Shown: positions 30,304 through 39,409 of the stretch, in pieces
Position numbering within the stretch: position 1 is the first letter of the stretch
How the letters are laid out: each line of letters starts with the position of its first letter
From: Methylobacterium radiodurans
Lineage (GTDB): Bacteria > Pseudomonadota > Alphaproteobacteria > Rhizobiales > Beijerinckiaceae
Direction of reading: 5' to 3'
Length of the DNA stretch: 64,000 nucleotides
Assembly: GCF_003173735.1 (NCBI RefSeq)
Contig: NZ_CP029551.1
Location: 4,603,001-4,667,000 of the forward strand
Position numbers and translations under genes: made by a program
The notes under the pieces: model-generated
The model's database searches: none
Seen by the model: only the letters and a program-made list of their open reading frames with translations
What the model was told of the DNA's origin: nothing

Positions 30304-30432
30304 TCAGCGGCGGCGGCCGGCGCCGAGGCGGCTGGCCCAGCCGCGGACGGGGGACTCGATCCTCTCGGCCACGAGCACGCCCGCGATGACGGCGGCGACC
30401 ATGGCGAGGAGTTGGGCGGCGAGGGCGTGCAT
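30304..30432 (-). CDS. predicted 42-residue membrane micro-protein
   Basis: A short frame from ATG at 30432 to TGA at 30304. The product begins MHALAAQLLAMVAAVIAGVLVAE, one membrane helix, then a short basic tail RIESPVRGWASRLGAGRRR. Of 41 sense codons after the start, nearly all end in G or C (CAA and AGG-type exceptions are few), the pattern of true genes here. It fits the positive-inside rule with the tail in the cytoplasm. The ribosome site is weak. It sits alone between the DsbA-like gene and the atp promoter. Function unknown; I infer translation only from composition and architecture. Confidence 0.45.
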   Translation of the reverse strand: MHALAAQLLAMVAAVIAGVLVAERIESPVRGWASRLGAGRRR

Positions 30433-30537
30433 CGTTTGTCCACAGGCTCTGTACCGCCCCGCTGAGCCGGGGGCGGGCGGCGCCAGGATGGGCGCCGATC
30501 CTTTCCGGAGGCTGCCCTCGCGCGGGACGGGACCGGT

Positions 30538-31224
30538 TCAGCAGGCGAGCTTGTCGCAGCGCCGGGTGCTGGCGATCATCCGGGCGAGCGAGCGGGCTCC
30601 CGGATGGCCGAGGATTCCGGCGTTTCCGAGGACGTAGGAGGGCGTGGCGTAGAGGCCGAGATCGGCGGCCATGCGCATGTGGCTCCTGAGCGCCAGCCGC
30701 ACCTCCTCGCTGTCGGCGATCGTCTCGATCTCGCCGGAGGGCGCGCCGAGGCCGCCCGCGACCGCGAGCGCCGCCGGGCCGTCGATTCGGCCGGGTCGCC
30801 CGAGCAGCGTGCGGTAGAAGTCCCAGGCGGCCGCCGAGCCGAGACGGCGCTGCACCGCGAGCATCACCTTCGCGGCCTGCGCCGACTGGGGCGAGAGGAT
30901 CGGGTTGTGCACGAGCCCGATCCGCAGGGCCGCGTCGCTGCCCTGGAGCGAGACGACGTCGGCGGCGGCCTTCCGGCACCAGGGACAGTTGAAGTCGAAG
31001 AACTCGTAGAGCGCGGTCTCCGCCTCCTTCGGCCCCGCATAGGTGACGCCGCGCAGGGCCGGGATCTGGCCGGTGATCTCGCCGGGCAGGACCGCGTTGG
31101 CGACAGCCTTGCCCTCGTCGTTCTCGACCGCGACGCGCTGGCCGTAGGACTGGGCGAGGCCGGCGGCCGGCGCGAGCGCCGCTCCGGCGGAGGCCGCGAG
31201 AAGGTGGCGGCGTGTCAGGGGCAT
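30538..31224 (-). CDS. DsbA-family thioredoxin-fold protein (CPWC)
   Basis: 228 residues. The start MPLTRRHLLAASAGAALAPAAGLAQ is an export signal; RRHLL resembles a twin-arginine motif. The redox motif is C80-P-W-C83 in FFDFNCPWCRKAA, followed by the inserted helical domain and the cis-Pro segment LYATPSYVLGNAGILGHP. CPWC rather than CPHC suggests a DsbA/Com1-like oxidoreductase, possibly an isomerase or reductase of exported proteins. Two further cysteines lie at the extreme C-terminus (RRCDKLAC), which is unusual and may form a second disulfide. No DsbB or DsbD lies nearby. Confidence 0.88.
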   Translation of the reverse strand: MPLTRRHLLAASAGAALAPAAGLAQSYGQRVAVENDEGKAVANAVLPGEITGQIPALRGVTYAGPKEAETALYEFFDFNCPWCRKAAADVVSLQGSDAALRIGLVHNPILSPQSAQAAKVMLAVQRRLGSAAAWDFYRTLLGRPGRIDGPAALAVAGGLGAPSGEIETIADSEEVRLALRSHMRMAADLGLYATPSYVLGNAGILGHPGARSLARMIASTRRCDKLAC

Positions 31225-31342
31225 CGGGTCGTGTTCCGTCTCTCGGGGCGCCGGCCTTCTAGCGGCGCCACCCGGAGATAGACAGGCTTCCCGGCGGAAG
31301 CTGGGCCGAACGGCGGATCGCCGGTTTCGGCCCGATCAAGGC

Positions 31343-31969
31343 TCAGCGCAGAGTGCCGGGCCGTTCGCCCGCCGCCCAGGCCAGCGCCTGTTCCAGCCGG
31401 TCGTTGCCCCAGAACAGCTCGCCGTCCTCCGTGAGGAAGCTCGGCGCTCCGTAGATGCCGCGCGAGCGTGCCTCCTCGCCCGCCACCCGGAGACGGGTCT
31501 TGTTGGCCTCCGCGCTCGCGGCCTTCAGGAGCTGGGTGCCGTCGAGCCCGAGCGAATCGAGGATCGCGATGACGGAAGCGGGCTCGGCGATCGAGCGCCC
31601 TTCCGCGAAGCTCGCCCGGTAGACCGCCTGGCTGAAGGGGACCAGCCAGTCCTCGCCCTGGCCGAGGATCGCCGCGCGGGTGGCCGAGAGGCTGTTCTGC
31701 GGGAAGGGATCGGGGCGCGTCACCGGGGGAAGCCCGTGGCGGGCGGCCTCCCGTTCGAGGTCGCGCCACATGTTGCGGCCCTTGGCCGGAAACATGTTGA
31801 AGGGCGAGGTGGTCCAGCCCTGCGCGGCGAAGATCGGCCCGAGCAGGAAGGGACGCCAGCGCACCGCGACGCCCGCCTCGCCCGCCGCCGCCTCGATGCG
31901 CATCGCGGCGAGGTAGGAGTAGGTCGAGGCGAACTCGTACCAGAACTCGATGGTCGGCTGGCGGGCCAT
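31343..31969 (-). CDS. 2-hydroxychromene-2-carboxylate isomerase-like (DsbA-fold GST kappa)
   Basis: 208 residues from ATG at 31969 ([21 protein letters not shown]). Kappa-class GST/HCCA isomerase fold: the active serine region FASTYSYL (residues ~12-19), [15 protein letters not shown], the substrate-channel segment [19 protein letters not shown], and the C-terminal [27 protein letters not shown] isomerases need glutathione and act in naphthalene breakdown, but most chromosomal copies without a catabolic operon act on unknown substrates. No aromatic-degradation genes are nearby. An upstream in-frame extension exists but is not preferred. Confidence 0.85.
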   Translation of the reverse strand: MARQPTIEFWYEFASTYSYLAAMRIEAAAGEAGVAVRWRPFLLGPIFAAQGWTTSPFNMFPAKGRNMWRDLEREAARHGLPPVTRPDPFPQNSLSATRAAILGQGEDWLVPFSQAVYRASFAEGRSIAEPASVIAILDSLGLDGTQLLKAASAEANKTRLRVAGEEARSRGIYGAPSFLTEDGELFWGNDRLEQALAWAAGERPGTLR

Positions 31970-32166
31970 GGGGAACGCATCTCCGGACGGAGGAACAGGA
32001 AAGCAAGCGCCGAGCCGGCACGCCAGGGCGGTGGTGCGGCGCTTCAACCCTGAGATGGGGCGCGAGCGTTGCAGGTCGAACGCCCCGGCCGGCACGCCGG
32101 TTGCAGCCCGAGGGTCCGCGCGATAAGCCGCCCGCGACCCCTGCCCTCACGCTCCGGAACGCCCCG

Positions 32167-33405
<1,239 letters not shown>

Positions 33406-33417
33406 GCGCGGAACCAA

Positions 33418-33589
33418 CCCTCCCCCCCTCTGCGGGGGAGGGTGGCGCCCGAAGGGCGACGGGAGAGGGGACACCAGCTCCCGGAAAAGGCGCGGCCTTC
33501 ACGCAGGGCACAGCCCAACCCTGAAGCGTTCTCCCCTCTCCCGACCCTCGCTGACGCGAGGGCCACCCTCCCCCGCAGAGGGGGGAGGG
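33418..33589. repeat. 172-bp composite palindromic element (family copy 3)
   Basis: Two long arms, 33418-33445 and 33563-33589, are inverse complements over 27 of 28 bases (one extra C). A second nested pair, GGGAGAGGGGA (33461-33471) and TCCCCTCTCCC (33532-33542), lies inside. Small self-hairpins occupy the spacers (GCCC-GAA-GGGC; CCCTCGC-TGAC-GCGAGGG). The arrangement is two REP-like units head to head around a ~60-base centre. It fills the gap between argG and the convergent gene at 33600. Confidence 0.85.
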
Positions 33590-33599
33590 AGATCGCGCG

Positions 33600-34172
33600 C
33601 TACGCGTAATCCCCCGGCGCGATGTCGGCGTAGCGCAGGAAAATCTGCAGGGCCGGCTGCATCGCGTGGTGCAGGCGGGCCGGATCCTCCGCCGCGCCGC
33701 CCAGGATCCGCGCCATCGAGCCGGCGAGGTCCGCATCGCCGTAGGGTCCGGCGGGGTCCACGAACGGCACCGCCCGGCCTTCGTCCCAGAGCACGGCGAG
33801 GTGTGGGATCAGCGCGAGATGCGCCGCCTCGACGTCGAAGGTGATCTGCTCCGGTGACGCGCCGCCCGCATCGCGAAACACGTCGCCGCTGCGGGCGGGA
33901 TCGAGCTTCACCAGCGGGTTGTGGTAGGTGAAGCGGCCGGGCTTCAGGCTCGCGTGCCGCACGAAGGCCGCGAGCGCGGCACCGACCGCCCTGTGCTCCT
34001 CCTCCGCCCCCTCGTCGTCGCCCGTTACGTTGGCGATGTCGCCGTCCCGGTCGGTGCTGCCGTAGGGCGCGTCCGGGTGAATCGTCGGCGCGCCGTGTCC
34101 TTGCGGGTTCCAGGCCACCACGAGGCGGCGGATCAGGGCGATCCGCTCCAGGGTGATCTCGGTCTCGGGCAT
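33600..34172 (-). CDS. unknown protein made of two tandem copies of one domain
   Basis: 190 residues from ATG at 34172 (MPETEITLERIALIRRL). I do not recognise the family. The chain is an internal duplication: residues ~6-95 and ~105-190 align with one another. Matching blocks are IALIRRLVVAWN / LALIPHLAVLWD, PTIHPDAPYGSTDRDGDIANVTG / PFVDPAGPYGDADLAGSMARILG and ALAAFVRHASLKPGRFTY / ALQIFLRYADIAPGDYA. Each copy has the xPxGPYGxxD loop, which looks like the functional core. No signal peptide, membrane segment or cysteine. Both this gene and the DUF4424 gene are on the minus strand, 71 bp apart. Confidence 0.78.
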   Translation of the reverse strand: MPETEITLERIALIRRLVVAWNPQGHGAPTIHPDAPYGSTDRDGDIANVTGDDEGAEEEHRAVGAALAAFVRHASLKPGRFTYHNPLVKLDPARSGDVFRDAGGASPEQITFDVEAAHLALIPHLAVLWDEGRAVPFVDPAGPYGDADLAGSMARILGGAAEDPARLHHAMQPALQIFLRYADIAPGDYA

Positions 34173-34243
34173 CGGGCTCTCCTCGGCTCGGGCCTCCATA
34201 CCCGATTTCCCGGACCTGTCGCGCCCCTCCGCACTGTCGCGGT

Positions 34244-35239
34244 TCAGCGGATGCCCAGGAAGGCGTCGTCGTTCGAGACGATGAGCACGCGCAGGTCCTG
34301 GTCGGGGAGGTAATCCCGCGCCTCCCAGACGAAGGTGGTGGGACCGGTCTTGCGCACGCCCGCGCGGCAGAAGCTGACCAGCGCGTCCGGCCGGCCCTTG
34401 TCGACCGTGAGGGTGAAGCGGCCGATGCGGCCGGCCCAGTTCTTCGCGGTCGTGACGATGTAGGGCACCTCGACGGCCCGGGTCAGGCCGCCCTCCCGGC
34501 CGGCGGCGAGCCGGCGGACCCCGACGAGGCCGGCATCGTCGAGGCAGTAGCGTGCGCGGTAGTCGCGCGATGCGGCCTCCTTGGCGTCGAGCAGGTGGTT
34601 GCCCTTCACGGGCACGTAGGCGTGGGCGATCTTCAGGTCGCGGCCTGCCGGGAAAGTCTGTTCCCAGTGGAACTTCGCGGCGCTGCGCCACTGCGGCATC
34701 GCGTCGGCAGCAGCCTCGGAGAGGAGGCCCGCCCCCTCCAGCGCCTTGAGATCCGAGGGACCGAGCCGCTTCAGCGCCGCCTCCAGGTCGCCGCGCCGCA
34801 TCGGGTTGAGCGGCAGGTTGTGGCGGCGGAGCTGCTCCGTGACCTCGCGCGGGCCGAGATAGGCCCGCTCCTCCAGGTCCGGCGCGATCGCGGCGCCGTC
34901 CACCGTGACGGTGAAGCCGACGAAGTTGGCGCGGTCCTCGAAGGGTAGCGAGAGCGCGCTCGTCGCCAGCTGGGCTCCGTCGATGTCCGGCAGCGGGAAG
35001 GCGACCCGCACGGTACGGGGCGCGGCCGAGCGGTTGCGGAAGACGTAGTCCACGGCGATGCGGTCCACGCCGATGCGCAGATCCTCGCTCGCCAGCTCGA
35101 TCTCCGGATCGCGGATCAGCACGAGGCCGCCGGCATCGAGCGCGGCGGCGCTGTCGTTCGCCCGGGCCGGGCCCGCCAGGGCCGCGAGAGCCAGCAGCAC
35201 GGCCGCCCCCTGCCCGATCCCCACTATCCCAGGCCGCAT
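34244..35239 (-). CDS. DUF4424 secreted protein
   Basis: 331 residues from ATG at 35239. The Sec signal peptide is [27 protein letters not shown]. The mature protein begins NDSAAALDAGGLVLIRDPEIELASEDL and continues with the DUF4424 pattern VDYVFRNRS..RTVRVAFPLPDIDG. Further cysteines lie in RARYCLDDAG and SFCRAGV. The end, YLPDQDLRVLIVSND, is also typical. A periplasmic or surface role is likely, with the function unknown. A 112-base gap separates it from mtgA upstream. Confidence 0.85.
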   Translation of the reverse strand: MRPGIVGIGQGAAVLLALAALAGPARANDSAAALDAGGLVLIRDPEIELASEDLRIGVDRIAVDYVFRNRSAAPRTVRVAFPLPDIDGAQLATSALSLPFEDRANFVGFTVTVDGAAIAPDLEERAYLGPREVTEQLRRHNLPLNPMRRGDLEAALKRLGPSDLKALEGAGLLSEAAADAMPQWRSAAKFHWEQTFPAGRDLKIAHAYVPVKGNHLLDAKEAASRDYRARYCLDDAGLVGVRRLAAGREGGLTRAVEVPYIVTTAKNWAGRIGRFTLTVDKGRPDALVSFCRAGVRKTGPTTFVWEARDYLPDQDLRVLIVSNDDAFLGIR

Positions 35240-35351
35240 GCCCGTATCCCTTCGCCGATTCCCTTGGCCTCGCGAGCCCTCGCGGCATCGCTTAGGCATG
35301 GGCGTCGGGCCCGGCAATGCCCCCGAGATCCCCGTGAGGGCGCCCGGCGTC

Positions 35352-36149
35352 TCAATCCTTCAGGCAGCCCATCAGCCCGTCCACCTGCCCCATCCGGGCC
35401 TGGATCCGCCCGGCGATGGCGCGCACGCTCCGCGAGGGCTTGCCGGCCTTGCGCAGGATCGGGTTCGGCAGGGTCGCAGCCAGCAGGGCGGCCTCCAGAC
35501 GGGTCAGGTTGCGGGCATCCTTGCCGAACCAGTGCCGCGCGGCGGCCTGCGCGCCGTAGATCCCGTCGCCCCACTCGGCGACGTTGAGGTAGATCTCCAG
35601 CATGCGACGCTTGCCCCAGAGCGCGTCGAAGGCCGCCGCCAGCGGGATCTCCAGGGCCTTGCGGAGGTAGGACCGGCCCGGCCAGAGGAAGACGTTCTTC
35701 ACCGTCTGCATCGCGATGGTGGAGGCCCCGCGGCTCGGGCCTTCCTCGTCGTCCACGACCTCCCGCAGGGCGCCGAGATCGACGCCGTGATGCAGGCAGA
35801 AGCGCTGGTCCTCGGAGGTGAGCACCGCCTGGACGAGGGCCGGCGCGATGGCGGTGAGCGGCACGGCCTCGCGCGCCACCGGCTGCAGCGTCAACCAACG
35901 GCCGAGCATCAGGGTTGAGGGCGGCGTCACCGCGCTATAGACGAGCCCCAGCGCGAGCACGAGGACGAGCCCGATGGCCGGGACGAGCAGGACGAGCCCG
36001 ACGAGCCGGCGCAGGCGCCCGGGACCTGTCTTGCGCTCAGCGATGCCCGACCGGCGCCGCAGCGGCCGCTCCTCCGCAATCGCCGCCGACGGGCGGGGCT
36101 CGACTCTGGTCTCCTCCGCCCGCACAGCGACGCGTCTCACCCTCCCCAA
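35352..36149 (-). CDS. mtgA: monofunctional peptidoglycan glycosyltransferase
   Basis: 265 residues from TTG at 36149; a GTG at 36140 is an alternative. An Arg-rich cytoplasmic lead of ~48 residues, one membrane helix (RLVGLVLLVPAIGLVLVLALGLVY, residues ~49-71), then a GT51 domain. The catalytic Glu is E113 in SEDQRFCLHHGVD, with conserved RGASTIAMQTVKNVFLWPGRSYLRKALE and EIYLNVAEWGDGIYGAQAAAR. No transpeptidase domain follows, so it is the monofunctional MtgA type that polymerises lipid II. It is divergent from the polyprenyl synthase gene, with only a few bases between. Confidence 0.93.
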   Translation of the reverse strand: MGRVRRVAVRAEETRVEPRPSAAIAEERPLRRRSGIAERKTGPGRLRRLVGLVLLVPAIGLVLVLALGLVYSAVTPPSTLMLGRWLTLQPVAREAVPLTAIAPALVQAVLTSEDQRFCLHHGVDLGALREVVDDEEGPSRGASTIAMQTVKNVFLWPGRSYLRKALEIPLAAAFDALWGKRRMLEIYLNVAEWGDGIYGAQAAARHWFGKDARNLTRLEAALLAATLPNPILRKAGKPSRSVRAIAGRIQARMGQVDGLMGCLKD

Positions 36150-36161
36150 GGCCCTGTGACC

Positions 36162-37136
36162 ATGACCTCGTTCCCCTCCTCAACGCAGGCGACCCCCGGA
36201 TCGGTCAAGGTGGCCGGGACCCAGGATGCGTTTACCCACAGGCTTGCCACGGTGGCGGGCGAGGTCGAGCGCTTCATGGTCGATCTCCTCGACGGCGAGG
36301 TCCGGCCCGGCGAGATCGCGCGCCCGCCCCGGCTGATGGAGGCGATGCGCCACGCGGTGCTCGGCGGCGGCAAGCGCCTGCGCCCGTTTCTCACCATCGA
36401 GACCGCCCGCATGCTCGGCGGCCCGGAGGCCGGAGCGATGGCCGCGGGCGCGGGCGTCGAGCTGGTCCACTGCTACTCGCTCGTTCACGACGACATGCCG
36501 GCGATGGACAACGACGACATGCGCCGCGGCAAGCCCACCGTGCACAAGGCCTACGACGAGGCGACCGCGATTCTGGTGGGCGACGCGCTTCAGACGCTGG
36601 CCTTCGAGATCACCGCCGACCCGCAATGGCAGGCCGATGCGGGCATCCGCGCCGACCTCGTGCTCGGCCTCGCCAAGGCGTCGGGCCTCGGTGGCATGGT
36701 CGGCGGCCAGCTCCTCGATCTCTCGGCGGAGGGCCGCTTCGGCGCCGTCGCCCTCGACGTGGACGACACCCTGCGCATGCAGGCGATGAAGACCGGCGCG
36801 ATCCTGGCCTTCTCGGTCGAGGCCGGCGCCATCGTGGGCGGGGCGAGCGCGGACGAGCGCGCCGCGCTCTTGCGCTACGGCGTGGCGCTCGGCCAGGCCT
36901 TCCAGATCGCCGACGACATCCTCGACCGCGAGGCCTCCCCGGAGGCGATGGGCAAGGCGACCGGCAAGGACAAGGATGCCGGCAAGGCGACGCTCGTCGA
37001 CCGGCTCGGCCTCGACGGGGCGCGCGCCGAGTGCGACCGGCTGGTCGGCGTCTGCGACGAGGCGGTGGCGCGCTGGGGCGACCGGGCCCAGACCCTGCGG
37101 GACGCGGCCCGCTTCACGGTGGCGCGCAAGGCGTGA
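36162..37136 (+). CDS. ispA: polyprenyl diphosphate synthase, farnesyl/geranylgeranyl type
   Basis: 324 residues from ATG at 36162; a GTG at 36156 is possible. Both aspartate-rich motifs are present: DDMPAMD (residues 110-116, first) and DDILD (251-255, second), with the GGGKRLRP segment near 68-75 and the KTG motif at 210-212. These join IPP to allylic diphosphates. The two residues before the first motif (LVH) and DDxxxxD spacing fit the C15-type bacterial FPP synthase; product length cannot be fixed from sequence. The divergent mtgA shares the short upstream region. Confidence 0.92.
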   Translation: MTSFPSSTQATPGSVKVAGTQDAFTHRLATVAGEVERFMVDLLDGEVRPGEIARPPRLMEAMRHAVLGGGKRLRPFLTIETARMLGGPEAGAMAAGAGVELVHCYSLVHDDMPAMDNDDMRRGKPTVHKAYDEATAILVGDALQTLAFEITADPQWQADAGIRADLVLGLAKASGLGGMVGGQLLDLSAEGRFGAVALDVDDTLRMQAMKTGAILAFSVEAGAIVGGASADERAALLRYGVALGQAFQIADDILDREASPEAMGKATGKDKDAGKATLVDRLGLDGARAECDRLVGVCDEAVARWGDRAQTLRDAARFTVARKA

Positions 37137-37154
37137 GCGCGCGCGGCGGCTCGC

Positions 37155-37844
37155 CTAGCCGAGCTGCCAGTCGATCGGCTCGATCCCTCGCGCCTCCAGC
37201 CAGGCATTCGCCTTCTCGAAGGGCCGCGAGCCCGGAAAGTCCCGCGCCCGGTTGAGCGGCGACGGATGTCCGCTCTCGATGACCGCGTGCCGGTCCGTGT
37301 CGATCAGTGCGGCGCGGGCGCGGGCTTGGGCGCCCCAGAGAAGGAAGACCGCGGGTTCCGTCCTGGCCGAGATTGCCGCCACCGCCTCGTCGGTGAGCCG
37401 GGCCCAGCCGTAGCGCAGATGCGCCCCGGCCTTGCCGGCCTCGACGGTGAGCGCGCTGTTGAGCAGCAGCACGCCCTGCCGCGCCCAGGGCGTCAGGTCG
37501 CCGGAGCGGGGCTTCTCCGGATCGACCTCGGCCAGGATCACCTTCAGGGAGGCCGGCAGCCGCCGCGCGCCGACATACGAGAAGGCGAGCCCGTTGGCGT
37601 CGCCCGGCGTCGGGTAGGGGTCCTGGCCCAGGATCACCACCTTCACGGCCTCCGGCGGGGTGAGCGCCAGCGCCGCGAAGATGTTGCGCGGCTCCGGCAG
37701 CACCCGCGCGCCCTCGGCGATGCGGGCATCGACCCGGGCGGCGACCGCGTCGGCCGCGCCCTCGCGGAAGAAGGGCAGGTCCGCCCAGGGTGAGCGCGAG
37801 GCGCGGAAGGCGGCCAGCGCGTCGGCGACGGGCGCGCCGCTCAT
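37155..37844 (-). CDS. ung: uracil-DNA glycosylase
   Basis: 229 residues. The catalytic water-activating motif is GQDPYPTPGDANGLAFS with D75; the later HPSPLNRARDF carries the active-site histidine and the minor-groove loop. Removes uracil from DNA to start base excision repair. Family 1 Ung by motif and length. It overlaps the 5'-nucleotidase gene by four bases at its start, so the two may be translated together. Confidence 0.95.
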   Translation of the reverse strand: MSGAPVADALAAFRASRSPWADLPFFREGAADAVAARVDARIAEGARVLPEPRNIFAALALTPPEAVKVVILGQDPYPTPGDANGLAFSYVGARRLPASLKVILAEVDPEKPRSGDLTPWARQGVLLLNSALTVEAGKAGAHLRYGWARLTDEAVAAISARTEPAVFLLWGAQARARAALIDTDRHAVIESGHPSPLNRARDFPGSRPFEKANAWLEARGIEPIDWQLG

Positions 37845-39367
37845 CGGGCCAGCACCAGGCGCTCGCCCTCGCGGATCGCGAGGGGATCGTTGCGGCGCAG
37901 ATAGATCATCACTTCGTTCGCCACGAGCTTGCCGTCGGTAGCCCCGATCAGGGTGCGCCCGCTGCGCAGCGCCCCGTAGCCGTTGCCGCCGTCGTAGAGG
38001 AAGTTGTTCGCCGCGACCGTGTAGGTTCGCGCCGGATCGAGCGGCGCGCCGTCCACCGCGACCGAGAGGACGCGCGAGCCCGGCGGGCGTTCCGGATCGA
38101 GCCGGACCACGAGGCCCGAGACCTGCACGAGGCGCCCCGCCGGCCGGCCGTAATCGGCGAGCCCGTTCTCGAGGAGGTCGAGCAGCGTGGCGCCCGTGAT
38201 CTCGACCAGCACCACCGTGTTGCCGAAGGGCAGTTCCTGCAGGATGTCGCGCCGGGTGAGTTCGGTGCCCGCCGGGTAGAGTCGGTTGCCGCGGATGCCG
38301 CCGCCGTTCATCAGCCCGACCTCCGCGCCCGTCGAGGCCCGCACCGCGTCGGCCACGAGGTCGCCGAAGCTCGCCTCCCGCGCGCGCACGCTGGCGACCC
38401 GGCTGTCGAGCGGCAGGCTGGTCCGCCCGACCGGAACGTCGAGTTCGCGCGACAGGTCGGACTCGAAGCGGCGCACCAGCGCCAGTGTCTCGGGATCGGG
38501 CGTCACATCGCGCGTGTCGTGGATGCGGAAGCTCGGGCGCCAGCGCAGGCGCCGCTCGGCCCCCTCCCCCTCGTGGGTGCAGCGCAGGTCGATCGCGGTG
38601 ACGAAATGGGCGTCCACGCTCGATTCGGCGAGCACCCGCTGGCCGTCGTAGCGCAGGAACAGGTCGTGGTCGTGGCCCGACAGGATGATGTCGGCGTGGC
38701 CGGCCGCCATCATCGCCATGTCGGTGGCGCGATCCGTGTGGACCACCGCGACGACGATCTCGGCGCCCTCCGCCCGCAGCAGGCGGGCCTGCTCGGCCAG
38801 CGTCTCGGCCTCCGGGCCGAAGCGGAGCGCGCCGCTCTGCGACTTCTCGGGCGTGCTCCTCAGCGCGATGCCGGTGACGCCGACCCGCACGCCGCCGAGA
38901 TCGGTGACGAAGCGGTCCGCGACGTCCGGCAGCGGCCGGCCCTCCCCGTCCCGGAGGTTGGCCGCCAGCGTGCGGAAGGCGCCGCCGCGGATCCGCTCCT
39001 GGAACACGGCCGGCCCGAAATCGAACTCGTGGTTGCCCGGCACGAACACGTCGGGTGGGGCGAGCGCCAGGAGCGCCATGATGTGCGCGCCCCGGTCGAA
39101 GCCCGACATCAGCGAGGGCGAGAGGGTATCGCCCGCATGCGCGTAGAGGACGGGCACACCGCGCGCCCGCTCGGCCTTCACCACGGCGTTCAACCGCGCG
39201 AAGCCGCCGCGGCCCTCGACCTCGCCCATCAGGTAGATGTCGTTGACGAGGAGCAGGGTGAGGGTCGGGCGGTCGGCGGGCGCCCCGGCCGCGCCGGCCG
39301 GCAGGGTGGCGCCGAGGCCGGCTCCAAGCCCGAGTCCGAAGGTCTGGCGGCGGCTCGGTTCGCGCAT
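37841..39367 (-). CDS. bifunctional metallophosphatase / 5'-nucleotidase
   Basis: 508 residues. The start MREPSRRQTFGLGLGAGLGATLPAGAAG has a twin-arginine-like signal, so export is likely. The metallophosphatase domain shows LLVNDIY, HAGDTLSPS, PGNHEFDFGPA and GHDHDLF. The C-terminal 5'-nucleotidase domain shows NGGGIRGNR and the YTVAANNFLYDGGNGY segment that stacks the nucleobase. It probably hydrolyses external nucleotides to recover phosphate and nucleoside. The closeness to ung (four-base overlap) is probably only packing. Confidence 0.93.
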   Translation of the reverse strand: MREPSRRQTFGLGLGAGLGATLPAGAAGAPADRPTLTLLLVNDIYLMGEVEGRGGFARLNAVVKAERARGVPVLYAHAGDTLSPSLMSGFDRGAHIMALLALAPPDVFVPGNHEFDFGPAVFQERIRGGAFRTLAANLRDGEGRPLPDVADRFVTDLGGVRVGVTGIALRSTPEKSQSGALRFGPEAETLAEQARLLRAEGAEIVVAVVHTDRATDMAMMAAGHADIILSGHDHDLFLRYDGQRVLAESSVDAHFVTAIDLRCTHEGEGAERRLRWRPSFRIHDTRDVTPDPETLALVRRFESDLSRELDVPVGRTSLPLDSRVASVRAREASFGDLVADAVRASTGAEVGLMNGGGIRGNRLYPAGTELTRRDILQELPFGNTVVLVEITGATLLDLLENGLADYGRPAGRLVQVSGLVVRLDPERPPGSRVLSVAVDGAPLDPARTYTVAANNFLYDGGNGYGALRSGRTLIGATDGKLVANEVMIYLRRNDPLAIREGERLVLAR

Positions 39368-39409
39368 GCCCCCTCGCCTATCCTGCGCCTCCGACGTGCC
39401 GATGACGCC

